Source: Rotaria sp. Silwood1
Taxonomy: Eukaryota; Rotifera; Eurotatoria; Philodinida; Philodinidae
Direction: 5' to 3'
NCBI GenBank assembly: GCA_905250075.1
Contig: CAJNOP010000044.1
Span: 1,254,932-1,318,931 of the forward strand
Length of the DNA stretch: 64,000 nt
The position numbers and the translations under genes are program-made. Shown piece after piece: positions 1-12,300 of this stretch. Under the pieces are notes generated by a model. That model had not been told where the DNA came from. It ran no database searches and saw nothing but the letters and a program-made list of their open reading frames with translations. Positions within the stretch are counted from its first letter, which is position 1. Every line of letters begins with the position of its first letter.

Positions 1-2379
1 AACAGTGAAAAAATCGTTACGATATCTTTTGTTTTTTTGAGAGTAATCAAGAATTTAAAATAGCTAGCTTCTTTTCAAACACCCTGTAGCTACCGCAGAG
101 TGTTTTGTTCTCAATTTTGAGGATAATTGCTTTTAGAATGCTATTTCTAATAATATGTAATGATTGAATCGATAAATTAAGAAAAAAATTGTTGTGTAGC
201 AACGAAATGATTTTGTTCGTACAGAATTTCATCTAATCTGCAAACAAAGTGTACATGTTTAAAATAAGATTTTTTATTATAGTTTGCAGAGCTTGCCACA
301 TTTTGTTTTTGAATATAATGTACTCAGTAATAAAAAAAATACAAAAACTGAAAAGTCAATATCATTAATCCGTTATGCTGGCCAGCACCTTGAGAGAGAG
401 TTTTAATTGAATAAAAATATCCAGCAAATATTCAAATGAGTTAGAAGATTGAGTTAGAGTTTAACTAACAATGTCAATATATAATGTTAAATATATTTTG
501 AACATCCATTGAGTCTTAATATTTAATATAGAGTTCTTCAGTTGGTGTGATAGTATAAGAATATTGGTCAAGGCTGTTCATCTCAAATTTAGGTAGATAA
601 GGAACAATGGCACTTCTACAATGCATCTCATATTGTACTATGTATTTAAACGAGAGTCATTCATGATAAAATATGTTTTCTGTTTTCGGCGTCTACATCT
701 GAGAACAGATCAAAGATGATATTGAATAGTTTCGTGAGGATTGAAAAAGACATTGAAGATGTACTAGTTGTGGTAATCTTTGTAAGTTTACGATGATCGG
801 AGATGAATAAGGCAATCTATGAATGTTGTTTGATGTAAGATACCATGGATCGTGCTCCGCCTTTAATACCTTTTCGATTCTCACAAATTCATTCATATCG
901 TTTTCAACTATTCTGAAAGACGAAGATTGGTTACCAGAAAAGAAATTCAGTGCAGCACGAACTTAAATGCAGAAATGAAAGTTTTCCTTATGTAACAAAA
1001 TCGGGAGTGAGCAACACACCCACACCTTCAAGTCTTTATTTTCATTCCTGTCGACCTTCACCTCTTTATCTAATATTAATACAAAAAATTATTTAATCTT
1101 CATTATCAAGAATCTCATTCGGCGTCATCTTCATCAACTATAGTTAGTTATTCACGTTCAAAAAGTAAAGAGTATCAATACCATGTTGTTTACTTTGTTG
1201 TTCTTGTCAATTAGCAATTAGTAAGTCTTCTCTATCCGAACTACACGTATTCAAAAGTATTTCTTCTAATGGAACAATAAGTTATCGAGAACATACAGTT
1301 TTAATTACATTAAAATGTCATCCTTTACAAACACTAACAAAGTTCTAACTTATCATTATCTATTAATTAATAATAACGTCGACTTGAAGAATCAGCTCCA
1401 TATATATTTTTAAAAACTTTTTTTTCTCAAATATCCATATTTCCTTTCAGTATCTTCAAAAAATTTTTTCATTAATGGCATGAAAAATAGAGCAAACTAT
1501 TGATCGTTCAATACCACCTATTGTTATACGGCCTATAAAAAATATGTAAATAAAACAATTGATGCAATGAAATAATTATTTTCAACGTTTTTTCCAACCT
1601 GATTATCATGGCATACATTATTTTAGTTGTGATTAAGTATTTTGTCCTACAACAATTTATGACATATGTTGACGATGAATAAATGCCAAATATAAAAATC
1701 TAGACAATTATTAACATCAGAAAAATGATCCAACGAATTTAAAATTCGATTGTAAGTTAGAAATATTAATTTGATCGATTGATTGGTTTTTTCATTTTTT
1801 AGATAAAATAATTATGTGTATAAATTTAAATAGATTTTGCTCATGTATTTCACTATGAAAAAAGTGAAAAGAAAATTAAGATAATTATTAGGTATGGTAT
1901 ATCTTTCATTGGCAATATTACTGTTATTGTATCATTATTTATAAGAAGAATCCGATTTCTTCTTACAATAGAGAATTTCACACTTTTGTAGGGCTCATAT
2001 TATATATTTCGAATAAAAATATAGTGAGCGTCACTTTTAAGTCGAAATTTTTGTGACTCTCCCATTTTCTCATAACAAGAAGGGTAAGAATGATTTGTCT
2101 TTGTTTCCATAGTAACTGATGACAACAACAGACGTCTGACTCCATTCTCAGAGTTTCTTAGCAACGAAAAAAAGACGTTAAATGGCATGAATAACAAAAC
2201 TTAGACTGTTCTAACATATTTCAAAACCATCGAAATACCGAAATAAATAAGAAAAAATTATTTCTGTAATAATCAGTTTTCCTTTGAAAGAAATTATAAT
2301 TTGTGAGCGATTTTCTAGTTGGTGTGTTTTCTTACTATTTAATTTGATATTAATTTCATGTATTCTACTTGCTGTCCAT
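1..2379. other. Gene-poor AT-rich stretch
   Basis: I see no coding region here that I can support. Open frames are short, lack splice-linked partners and show no recognisable motif. There is scattered poly-A/poly-T and no tandem array. Confidence 0.5.
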
Positions 2380-2800
2380 CATCATCCATGGGTTCTATAA
2401 GTACTGTAATGAAAAAACGAGATTTCATTACTGTTAGTTGGGAACCATGTAAAGATGATGATTGAAGTGAACTTATTGGTTATGTTGTTGAAAAACATGA
2501 TGCTTCAAGATATGTTTGACAATGCATTGGACGTAATGATCCACATACATTTACATATATAAACACTGGATTCACTGAAGTTGTTCCATATCGTTTTCAC
2601 TTATAAGTTCAGTATTGTGTTGGTGTGTTACCAACATTATTAACAATCAATCCGATTATCGCTGAAAGTTCATATAGCGGTTCAGACACACCAGAAGGAT
2701 CATTATTAAAAGAATTTGTTCCATCCAATTCAGTTAAATATTCATGACAATCACGATTATTAATTGATGAGGATCATACAACATTAATCGATTAACTCTC
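2380..2800 (+). pseudogene. Fibronectin type III relic (titin/twitchin-like)
   Basis: Conceptual translation gives a recognisable FN3 domain of the giant muscle-kinase type. ITVSWEP is followed by a short acidic loop, then IGYVVEKHDASR, then GRNDPHTFTYINTGFTE and VPYRFHL. In intact family members this corresponds to the motifs SWxPPxDDGGSPIxGYxVEKRD and GLxEGxxYxFRV. The frame is broken by stops: TGA in place of a Gly in the DDGG loop, TGA after SRYV, TAA after RFHL and another TGA near 2747. The remaining stretch keeps SYSGSDTPEG, as in linkers between FN3 domains. More decayed coding-like scraps lie downstream to about 3620 (for example IGKREVSNEKDL near 3560), and may belong to the same dead gene. 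The family assignment is by motif; the exact parent gene is not determined. Confidence 0.6.
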
Positions 2801-5335
2801 TCTCAAAGATGTAATATATTAAAATCAATTTGGATTAAAGAAAATTATTCATACAAAAAATGTGTTATTTATTAATTTTTCTATGTACATAAAATGGATA
2901 TGTCAATAATATTGTCATATATGTCGATTTAGAATAAAAGTTTTACTCTTGGTGAAGGTGCTTATTTAATAGAAATACCATTACAATAGGAAATATTACG
3001 TAATGAGGGTGATTGTTCATTAAGAGAATATTTATTAGAAATATGTGATGGAAAAAAGGTAAAGGTGATGAATAGATACAAGTGAAAATTTTATTAGCCA
3101 TAAAAGCAAGTTTTTTCGAGTAAAAAAATTAAATTAAAATGTCTATTATCATTTTTGTTGTAAAGTAGCAAAGGTTATTGAATATAGTAAAACAAAAGTT
3201 GTTAAACCAGAAAAAACAAAATACTAAATTGGAAAATATACTTTCAACAAATGATCAACTCAATAGATTCATTTTTTTTAATTATAAATACATATAATAT
3301 TCTATCACCATCGAAAAATCCTTTCGTTCAATATATCGTAAGATCAAACATATACGCATTCAAGTGAATTCAACAGTTCGATAAAAATGATGTATCAAAC
3401 AAAGAACATATACATGAACAGATTTTATAATAAAATTTATCTTATCAATTTATCACTTAAATGTACCTATTGAATCACTAAACATGTTAGAAGCATTAAC
3501 AATAACATAGGATACCTTAATAGTTAATTGATGTGGAGATTCGTCAAAAACTAAATGCTATATTATTGGAAAACGTGAAGTATCAAATGAAAAAGATTTA
3601 AATGCCAATTAGCGAAACAAAAAAAAATAATAAGATATGCATATTGAACATTTTATATATCATATTCAATATGAACCATATATATTGATTGAAAATTCTT
3701 CAAATGACACTTCAATCAAACTTGCATCTATAAATCAACTAAGTAACGCCTACCACTGCGATTCGGCTGTAGATAAAAGTGTGAATCTAGGTGTGCATAT
3801 TGGTCAGTGTCGGTGAAGATGTCAGCGAGGTTATTGGTGTGCGTGCAATGCGTTTTCTTTTCTTTACTATCCAAATAATTATACTCCCACTCGCACGCCC
3901 ACAACCACATCCACGCACCGTCATACTCACACATTCCACTAATACACACAATCCACCAATACATATCCATGCTTGACATCATATAGCACACTATCACATC
4001 CTCAACATCATCCACATCAACATCAAATACTTACAAACACATGAACATCCACACTCACGCTCCTACTTCCATCCACATCAACATTCAACATACACAAAAC
4101 AGCAAACACCAATAACTAAAACGTCCTCATAACATCCAAAAATCATGTCTGTACCACACAAACATATTGAAATCACCTCCAATCTCACTTCTACACGCAT
4201 ATCAAAAGCCATCCTCGGATCCACACTAACCCTCTCTTTAGTCGAGGGAATAATTGAGCTAGTAATGTAAGTCGACTAGAATCTGGCTTACAATAAATCT
4301 AAACGTGATTTCAACTTGACCAGTGTATATTGTTCTTCACGTTTCTCTTTATTGTTCAAAAAATGGATAAGACTTGACAAGTATTCAAGTTTGTCTTTTG
4401 AAGTTTTATTTTAAATGATTTCGGATTCATAAAACTTCCTTTTGCTCAAGTATTAGTCAATTGTCAGCATTTTTAATAACCCTATCTCGATAATAATTCC
4501 ACACATTTAAGAGTTTCTTCATTAATAGTTGATTATCATTGAAGAGTTTTTGATCGCTTGCTAAGCTCCTAAGTTCGTGAATGTTGCTCTATGAATCGAT
4601 TAGTTTCGCGAACCATGAAACTAATCATTTCATTAGTGATATAATGCCGATAGTGATCAATAGGATTGTTTGTCTTCTCTTTCCAAGTTGTCGTTACTTT
4701 TTCGACCGTGTCCTGATCATGCTCGAATTGAGCATCTTATTTTGATTCTGTTTGATTCCTGACTTATAAATCCTTGTCATTATCAGTGACTTCTTCCCCG
4801 GAGCTTGTAGATTCAAATTGCATTCCAGCAAAGTCATTATCCAAAGCATTCACATCACTCACGTTAGTGAGGTATCGCTGTCTTTCATATTGGTTTCATC
4901 AAACGGCATGTAAAGCATCTCAAAACTTCAGTTGTTTTCACACACACGAGAAGAAAAAGTAAAGGACAATGATATGAAAAGAAGGCACAAGAAAGAAAAA
5001 ATAAAAATTTCTTTTCGTTGCTTTGTTTACACTGCGTAATACATTTGAGAAAGAGAAAAAACAAACTTGAGTATTTTTTAGTTCAACGTGAAAGAGAATT
5101 ACCTATTTAATGATACAAACAATAAAAATAACAGCAATTGACAACATTTACTGGAAAGATCAACAAGAGGACATATCCGACAGTGAATGTATATCAAAAT
5201 GAATCTGTTAAAGCTGTTTTCTAGGAAAATTGAATTACCCTGAATGTGCTAAATAGCTTACAGCAAAAAGATAGTAATACATATTTTTGTTCATTTATTT
5301 ATTTTATATGGCTTGTCTTAGGAAGCAGAAAGTCA
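2801..5335. other. Gene-poor stretch with decayed scraps and a C/A-rich block
   Basis: 2930-3060 (+) reads as a short coding-like scrap (GEGAYLIEIPLQ, a stop, then NEGDCSLREYLLEICDGKK) that I cannot assign. 3870-4200 has strong strand asymmetry: the + strand is rich in C and A and poor in G, with many CAC, CCA and ACA words. Open frames in this block are a product of composition. The rest holds nothing I can support. Confidence 0.45.
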
Positions 5336-6700
5336 AAAAACAAGTAGTAGTTAATTCGGTGGATGATATTGTTGTATTTGATTAATCAAATCTGAGTAAA
5401 TAATTTGAATTTGCTGAAATAGCTCAAACAACATCCAAATGATTATAATCTGGAATATATTTCTGATAAACTGAACTTTGAATATTATCAAAAATATAAG
5501 ATACATGAACTGGATCAGCAACCCAAGTATTACCTGCCCAGAATATTACTGTTAGTATTTTCGTTGAACGAATAGAATATAGTGGGGGTGTTGTTTGATT
5601 ATAATATAAATGATTTTCTTCTGGTGAACAATAATCATTAGCTTGAAATTTATTTATACGGACACCTTGAGCATAATGAATCATATATTTTACAGATGTA
5701 CCAGCTGATACATGTGTCAAATAAACAGGAACTCTTGATTGATTCATATTGTTTGTATATGGTTCACATAAACTAAATATAATATTTTCACAGATAGCTC
5801 GATCGATAATAATGTTTCCACATGCATATGTTGCAAGGCATTTTGTTATACGGGATGATGAAAAAATTCATTACGGCCAAATAGTAAATGCCAATAAACT
5901 TCAATATCTTCTATTAAGAGTGGTGTCAATAAATATTTTATTGGTGACTTAGTATGTCCTAGAGATGGACATCTCCATAGCAACAACTCAAATTAAGATC
6001 CCTACACTGTCCACGTAATTCTTGAATTACAATAGTTCAAAAATTACGGGAACAATGTAGGAATCTTAATTTGACTTGTTGCTATGGAGATGCCCGTCTC
6101 TAGTATGTCCTAAATGTGCAACAGGTGCTAAAGCTGCTAAAAAACTAACGTTATTTTGTACAACACTATCGTAACGACCAAATTCAGCAAATGCAATCAG
6201 TGTTCCTTGTGAATGATCAATATAACCAATTTGTGTATGTTCCTGTTACGTTCAAAATGTAATAAATCATGGATGGAAGATCATCAGGTGCCATATGATC
6301 CCAACTAAAATTCTAGAAATGATCCTTATGATAAAGATCGTATTTAGAATTAGCACATGAATAGTAATTTCCATGCATGTTATCCAGTCATATATCATAA
6401 CCGATATTAGCAAGAATATCACCAAGACTTTGATCAGGAAAATCTATTACCTATGTTGTAGCTGCATCGAGAAGACCATGTTGAAGTAAAATTGGTCATC
6501 ACGGTTATGATGATGATGAAGAATTTCGACCATGTAGCATACGAAAAACATCCAAAATATAACCAACTTTCGTTAATACTTTATGTTCTTCATATCGTTA
6601 ACCTTTACTTTGAATTAATTGAGTAATATGAACATCACAATCTAGATCAGGCTGTTCTATTGGTAATAAAGATAGTGATGAATACATTGAAATAATTCGT
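5336..6700 (-). pseudogene. Lysosomal acid / gastric lipase pseudogene (AB-hydrolase lipase family)
   Basis: Read on the minus strand from about 6700 to 5336, nearly the whole lipase fold is recoverable. In order: YEEHKVLTKVGYIL (N-terminal region), PILLQHGLLDAATT (oxyanion region), LGDILANIGYDI, the nucleophile elbow IDHSQGT, LAALAPVAHL, SRVPVYLTHVSAGTSV, KFQANDYCSPEEN, ADPVHV and PDYNHLDVV. The family enzyme cleaves cholesteryl esters and triglycerides in lysosomes or the gut. The copy is dead. There are several in-frame stops, four of them at Trp positions conserved in the family (after DAATT, after GYDI, after KDHF and after HLDVV). The elbow GHSQG reads DHSQG. The Asp of the GNDxLADP motif reads Thr (GNTWVADP). 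The catalytic His region is kept. A 141-bp foldback insertion interrupts the frame after VAHLGHT. The longest uninterrupted piece is 5424-5747. Confidence 0.85.
5961..6101. mobile_element. 141-bp palindromic MITE-like insertion with 10-bp target duplication
   Basis: The element begins AGAGATGGACATCTCCATAG and ends in its near-perfect inverted copy (TTGCTATGGAGATGCCCGTCTCT). The complementarity runs almost to the centre, so the whole element folds back. It is flanked by direct repeats AGTATGTCCT at 5951-5960 and 6102-6111. Removing the element and one repeat joins the lipase pseudogene frame (VAHLGHT to KSPIKYLL), which confirms a simple insertion. It carries no coding capacity. A 9-10 bp duplication is typical of Mutator-like elements; the superfamily is an inference. 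Confidence 0.85.
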
Positions 6701-7247
6701 CAAAGAGTTTCAATTTCTAATACAAGTAATAAAAAAAAATGAATCATTTATTTAAACTTGCCGTCATTTAAAACATATCTACCGATTATCATCTCATGTC
6801 AATCTTTTTGCCTTTTGATCTCCATACAGAATTGATGCAAAATAGATCGAAACTAATTTTTTTATTTACCTGTACATATCTGGTGAATAACATGAGAATA
6901 ATAGTCGTTATAACAGTATGTTGCATGTTTTCTACATTTTAAGTAACCCTATGATCTTTCGACTAGCTATTTATAATACCTGAAAAAAGGTGAATAGATC
7001 GACCTCTCAATTTAGATAGATGTCATGAGTATCACAATCCTATTGAGTCACAATTTAACCAGTATAACATTATCAATCGATTGAATTTGAAAAGGAAAAA
7101 AAACGTAGATGGGGCTTTTTTTTATTTTACAATTATGTTGAATGGATATAAAGAGGAGTTCAATGGTAAATAAATCGAAACACAATTGGTACATATGATA
7201 GGTATGTTATAACCTTGAAATGATTATTTTAACATAGTCTGTTTTAG
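6701..7247. other. Short gene-free stretch
   Basis: No supported coding region. A T-rich tract ending in AG directly precedes the open stretch at 7248, so part of this could be an intron or a 5' leader of that unit. Confidence 0.4.
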
Positions 7248-8191
7248 ATGCACCAATTTATTGCATCAAATAAATTGGTAAATTATTTACATCGAAGTTC
7301 AAGTAGCTCATTTCTTGAATTAGAACCTGCGTCTTCAAAGTCACCATCATCAAATACATCAATTTTAGTACAACCTAGTTCTAGTTTTATTGATTATTAT
7401 TCGAATAATTCTTTATATCAACAATTAATTGAAAGTTCACCATTATCATTAAATACATCTTCATCTCAGCAATTAATTACTTCATTAGATTTACATACGC
7501 CAATGTCACCAATATCAGAAAATAATTATTCTAATCATTCAACATCAAAAAAAACTTCAACATTAACAACGAATGACTCTATTCCAAACATGTCTTCATC
7601 GACTTCAACCTCAATTTCAAAGCGAAAAACGAAATCTATTATTCAATCAAAATCTTCAATTGATCAGTGTAATTCAAAAGATTTATCAAATAAACAACAT
7701 CGTCTTTCAACATCTCATGAAAATATAAATGATTATGTGTCAAACTATAAGCTTTGTAGTAAATAAGATTTAAAAATTTCTAAAAGACTTCGTAGATATA
7801 CATATTTCTATATCATATTAGATTTTATCATTCGAATCGAACAAATTCCAAATCTATGGATGATCGACACTACAAATGAAAGACTAGTGAAAGATGATAA
7901 AGATAATAAAAACGTATGAGAACAATTTTTATTCTTAATCGAATTTTTATTTTTTTTTTCTTTAAGTCTTTATCAGTAATCAATAAGCAAACAAGTACAT
8001 CACCTATTCTTCATGGTTTACTAACATCTTCATCAAAATCAGTTGATACTAATTTATTATCCAATATACAATCAACTCATAATGATATTAATGAAGACCG
8101 TAATAATAAAAGTCCACAATATCGACCAAGACATTCCTATTTTCATTCATCAGAAACACTATGTATATCAAAAGATAATCTAAATAAGTAA
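7248..8191 (+). CDS. Hypothetical Ser/Asn/Thr-rich coding unit (fragmentary)
   Basis: I do not recognise this product. Two open stretches, 7248-7766 (172 residues) and about 7967-8191, show a low-complexity but coding-like composition. The first is dominated by Ser, Thr and Asn, with basic patches (SKRKTKS). The second includes SPILHGLLTSSSK and RPRHSYFHSSETLCISKDNL, typical of disordered regulatory proteins. The first starts immediately after a TTTTAG acceptor-like site, and the second follows a T-rich tract ending in AG, so they may be exons of one gene. The DNA between them still reads partly as coding in shifted frames (NSKSMDDRHYK near 7850), which suggests decay. No domain is visible. 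It could be a real spliced gene with missed exons or a fresh pseudogene. Confidence 0.3.
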
Positions 8192-9074
8192 ATATCAAAA
8201 AGACATAGGACGTAAATTTAAAATCCTTATCGAACAAAAAGAACGACAGAAATAAGTACATGACATTGAAAAAAAAGAAAAACTGAAAAAATATGTAAAC
8301 TTAAATTTCCATCTGTATTCTATACATGATTGTATTAAAGTAGAGCAGTTTAATGAGTGATATTTTTCTTTACGTTGACAATAAATTGCATCATGATATT
8401 ATTAGTTAACTATTTAAACAAAAGCAATTGATTATTTTGTTGTTTGCTAAAGGCTATTTTGAAAAAAACTAATATTCTTTTTAAGATGATTATTTAGTAA
8501 GTATTGTTAAATTAAAATTTTTGATTAAATTTTCAACCACATAATTCCATAAAAACTTTATTAAGATATTGATTTTTATATTCCTTAAAAGTGTGTTTTA
8601 AAATTGTGTCCAATTTTTTTTTTTAATTTCTTCCTTATTTGTACTTAGAAGTAGAGCTGTGTAGAGAAAACCTATCCTGCAGGTAGAGTAAAATAAATAC
8701 TGAATAGCGTAGGGTTAGAGTAAGAGAAATGTGTCCTAGCACTCGAGGGTCAATCAAAATCTACCCTAGCCTGTAGCACATCATAGAAATAAAATGACAA
8801 GAAAATAGGATAGGATACAGGTCGGCATGAAGAAACAATTCATTGAGTACAATAAGTGTTTGAAAAAAATAAATACCTTGAATATTTTTACTTATAAAAG
8901 AATTATGAAAGTACAATGATATAAATAGAAGAAAAGATATAACTGTGTTATTTGTAATTGATTGTTATAGTGTCAATATGACATAAATATCTATGAATAA
9001 AAGAAAAAAATATTCGAAAGATGATTAATAAAATTACTATTTTCATTTGTTTAATATTTGTTAGAACATCAAAA
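8192..9074. other. Intergenic stretch upstream of the KDM3-like gene
   Basis: No supported gene. The interval 8650-8830 is slightly less AT-rich than its surroundings but has no open frame of note. A TTGTTAG acceptor-like site at 9058-9064 lies 10 bases before the chosen KDM3 start codon. Confidence 0.4.
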
Positions 9075-9290
9075 ATGTCTCGTCAAGTATGTCGTTCACC
9101 TGTATTTACACGACGTCCACAATCACAAAAATACAAAATAATGGACAATAATTTTGATACAACACATCAACCAACGGCTTTACTTTCATTAGATACAAAT
9201 GAAAGTACTTTACTAACTAATGATGATATGGATAATCAATTATTTAATGAAAACCAAACTATAAATTCCCTATCATCATCATCGTCATCG

Positions 9291-9329
<39 letters not shown>

Positions 9330-12300
9330 ACAGTAACTAGTAATAATAAACGAAAATTTGAATCTTCATCATCAGAACAAATTTTAGTAAAACGTCGTTA
9401 TCCAAAAACAATACCAAGTAACTTTTGTTTTCTTAATTATTTTCTCAAATGAAATAGTTTCGTATTATTCATACTATTTTTTTTCCTCATAGTAATTATT
9501 ACACAAAATCAGCTTTGTATATCATATCCAAAGGATATTTCATGGTGTATTGATTGTCGAACAATAAATCCATTAGATTTATCTATGCAACAATCTAGTT
9601 GCCGATTTCAACATTGTCGAACGTAAATATTATATTTAATCTTTTTACACTATAAAATATTCAACTCTTCCCGGTGCAATAGAATACCTTGGGTCGTCTC
9701 TGATATTCAAGCCTACAAAATTTCCATGGAGATTTTTCATTATGTTTCACTTATTTGCATAATTTTTCAATAAAAGAATTTTCAGCTATAGTCTCTGGAA
9801 ACTAATCATATTTTGACATAAATAAACTCATTAAAGTTACAATTGTTCCACAAATTTATTAATTAAGGGAGGAAACTTTCTATGGTGGGGAGTTACTTTT
9901 TTATGTTTCGACGAATGCGATAATATTGTCTGAAGATATTATTACCACAGAAGATAGATCTCTTAAGAAAAAAGCAGAAAGCATGATAGTAAATAGCAGA
10001 GGGATAATTTTCATTTCGATCTTGAAAATATACGGTATGTTTGAAGTAAAGAATAAGAATCTCTTGAAATCTATACAACGATTGAATAATTGGACATAAA
10101 TAAAAGTCAATGTTTGAATTTAGAATGAAACCTAATATACTTTTAAATATAAAATTAAATACGATACTTGAGAATACTGAAGATTCGAACTCTCTAATAT
10201 TAATATTTTAGTTTAAAACTAAAATGTTCTTCTTTGAAGTTAATCGTATTTAGTTATTATGATTTAAATATCTTGTATAATGGAATATTTTTATTACGAA
10301 GGAACGTTTTCAATTTGAAAATCACTTGAGAGTTCGAACTCTGTGCACAAGGTAGACGTTAATGAAGTATTAAAAAAAACCTTAAAAAGATTCGAGCACC
10401 TTAACTATTCCTACAAAGCTATAGCCGTTTAGCTGAAATTTTAGCCTATAGCATGGTATGTACGAAACAATCAAATGACAATATTTCGATCTGAAATTAT
10501 ACTCATAGATAGGCCTACTTGCAACTAAAATGTCCTGAAAATTCTAGCTGAAAAGAACGTTTTCTTTATGGAATAACGAATTTAACAAAAAAAACAACAT
10601 GAAATTCTCGAATCTTTAATGGAATATGAATGATTTGTTGGGGATTCAGTATCTCGCCAAGGAAAAAGCCTTTGGCACTGAACTTCTTAAGAAACTCTAG
10701 TCACTAGTAGGTGCAAATTTGGGTGAATTTTTAAGTCAAAATATTGCCATTCGATTCTTTTGTACATGCAGTTCTAGAAGCTAAAACTCCTACCTTATGC
10801 GTGAAAAACGAACTCAAACGTAATTCCCAAGTTGAGAATGTTCCTCCGTCAGTATCACACAAAATGACTTAAATTGATTGCTTTATTTCATATAAAGTAA
10901 ACTGTCATAATATCCGTGCTATTGATCTAAAAAAATATCAAATATTCTTTACTAAAACCTTACTCATATGAATTTAGATTGAAATATTTTGGTGATGATA
11001 AATACGAAGTCGAAGGATTTATAATAGTTGATAAAGCCAAATCGCAAGATACTAAGTATTTACTTACACCAAATTCTGGTAAAATAAAACATTATCTTTT
11101 TAATGCAAAAAATAAAATAAAATAAAAACTTTTTTTAAATATAATTAGGTGGACAACCACCATTAAATATAATCAGTGCAAAATATATATTTAAACAAAT
11201 AGGTAAATTATTTTATTCAATGTTTTTACACGAAGAAGCTCAACGATCAAGACAGAACAAAAGTAAAATAAAATATTTGTTTATTTTTTCTTAATATAAA
11301 ATATATATAATTAATCTTTATTATTCATAAAAGAAGCAATTATTTGGAAACCATATATGGCTGGTTGGAGAGAAGTTTGTGATCAATGTTCAACAACACT
11401 TTTTAATTATCATTATATGTGTAAAGAATGTGGATACATGCTTTGTATTGAATGTTCAAATGAATTAACTCAAATAAATACTGAAAAACGAAAAAGTATT
11501 ATTTCCATATAAAGATAAGTCTAGGGATTTTTTTTATTTTAATTTAGAATTTAAACGTATTTGTACTCATGTTAACACATACTGTTTATCAGAATTTATT
11601 CCATGGGATAGTAAGTTAAAAAAAAAAAGAAAAAGAAACAAAGAACTTTTTTTTTCCCCTTATTCTCTAATTATACGTTTAGTTTTAGTTAAATTACGTA
11701 ATGATTGTATTAATTATTTATCGAAATTAAAAATTGATTATTCAATGAAATTTTATCCATCGTCAAGAAATGAAAATTTATCAATGTTTATAAAAACTTT
11801 AAAAATGAATCGATTACATGGTATACGCAATGTAAAAATAATTTGGTCTTCTGCTGATTGTAATCACGATCCAAATATTGAATTTTATTGTAATGGTCGT
11901 TTACCTGTTTTTAATGAATGGACGAGTGAGAATGCAAAACGTGTATGTAGAAAGATTAAAAAAGAAAATTTATCTTTCTATTTTGATTTCGATTTTTCTT
12001 TAAAAGTTTTTTCGAAAAGTTTGGGCAGCTAGTTGTCCAGTAATTGTTAAACAAGTTCATCATAATTTATCGAAAACACTTTGGCATCCAAAGTCATTTA
12101 AATTACATATGATTGATCATCATGAAACACCATTATTATGGGATTGTGAAACTTTATCACCAGTTCAAACTAATGAAGGAATTTTAATCCGTTTTTGGGA
12201 AGGGTTTGAACGTTTAAATGGTAAATTTAATTTAAATCTATATAATCGAAATTAATTTTTATAAATCATGAAATAGTTCGTTTGAAAAATAATGAAAATG

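Noticed and set aside
3728..4015. Open frame of 95 codons on the minus strand
   Set aside because: It is a product of the C/A-rich composition, with a low-complexity Met/Trp/Tyr/Cys mix and no motif.
5336..6700. TGA or TAG read as tryptophan (alternative genetic code)
   Set aside because: TGA ends the intact DYRK1A-like, MARCH6-like, SMSr-like and SLC16-like genes, and TAG ends MMACHC. Relics also carry frame shifts and lost catalytic residues, so they are plain pseudogenes.
8640..8830. Possible structured RNA or telomere-like sequence (GTAGGGTTAGAG)
   Set aside because: The motif is not repeated and no convincing stem pattern was found by eye.
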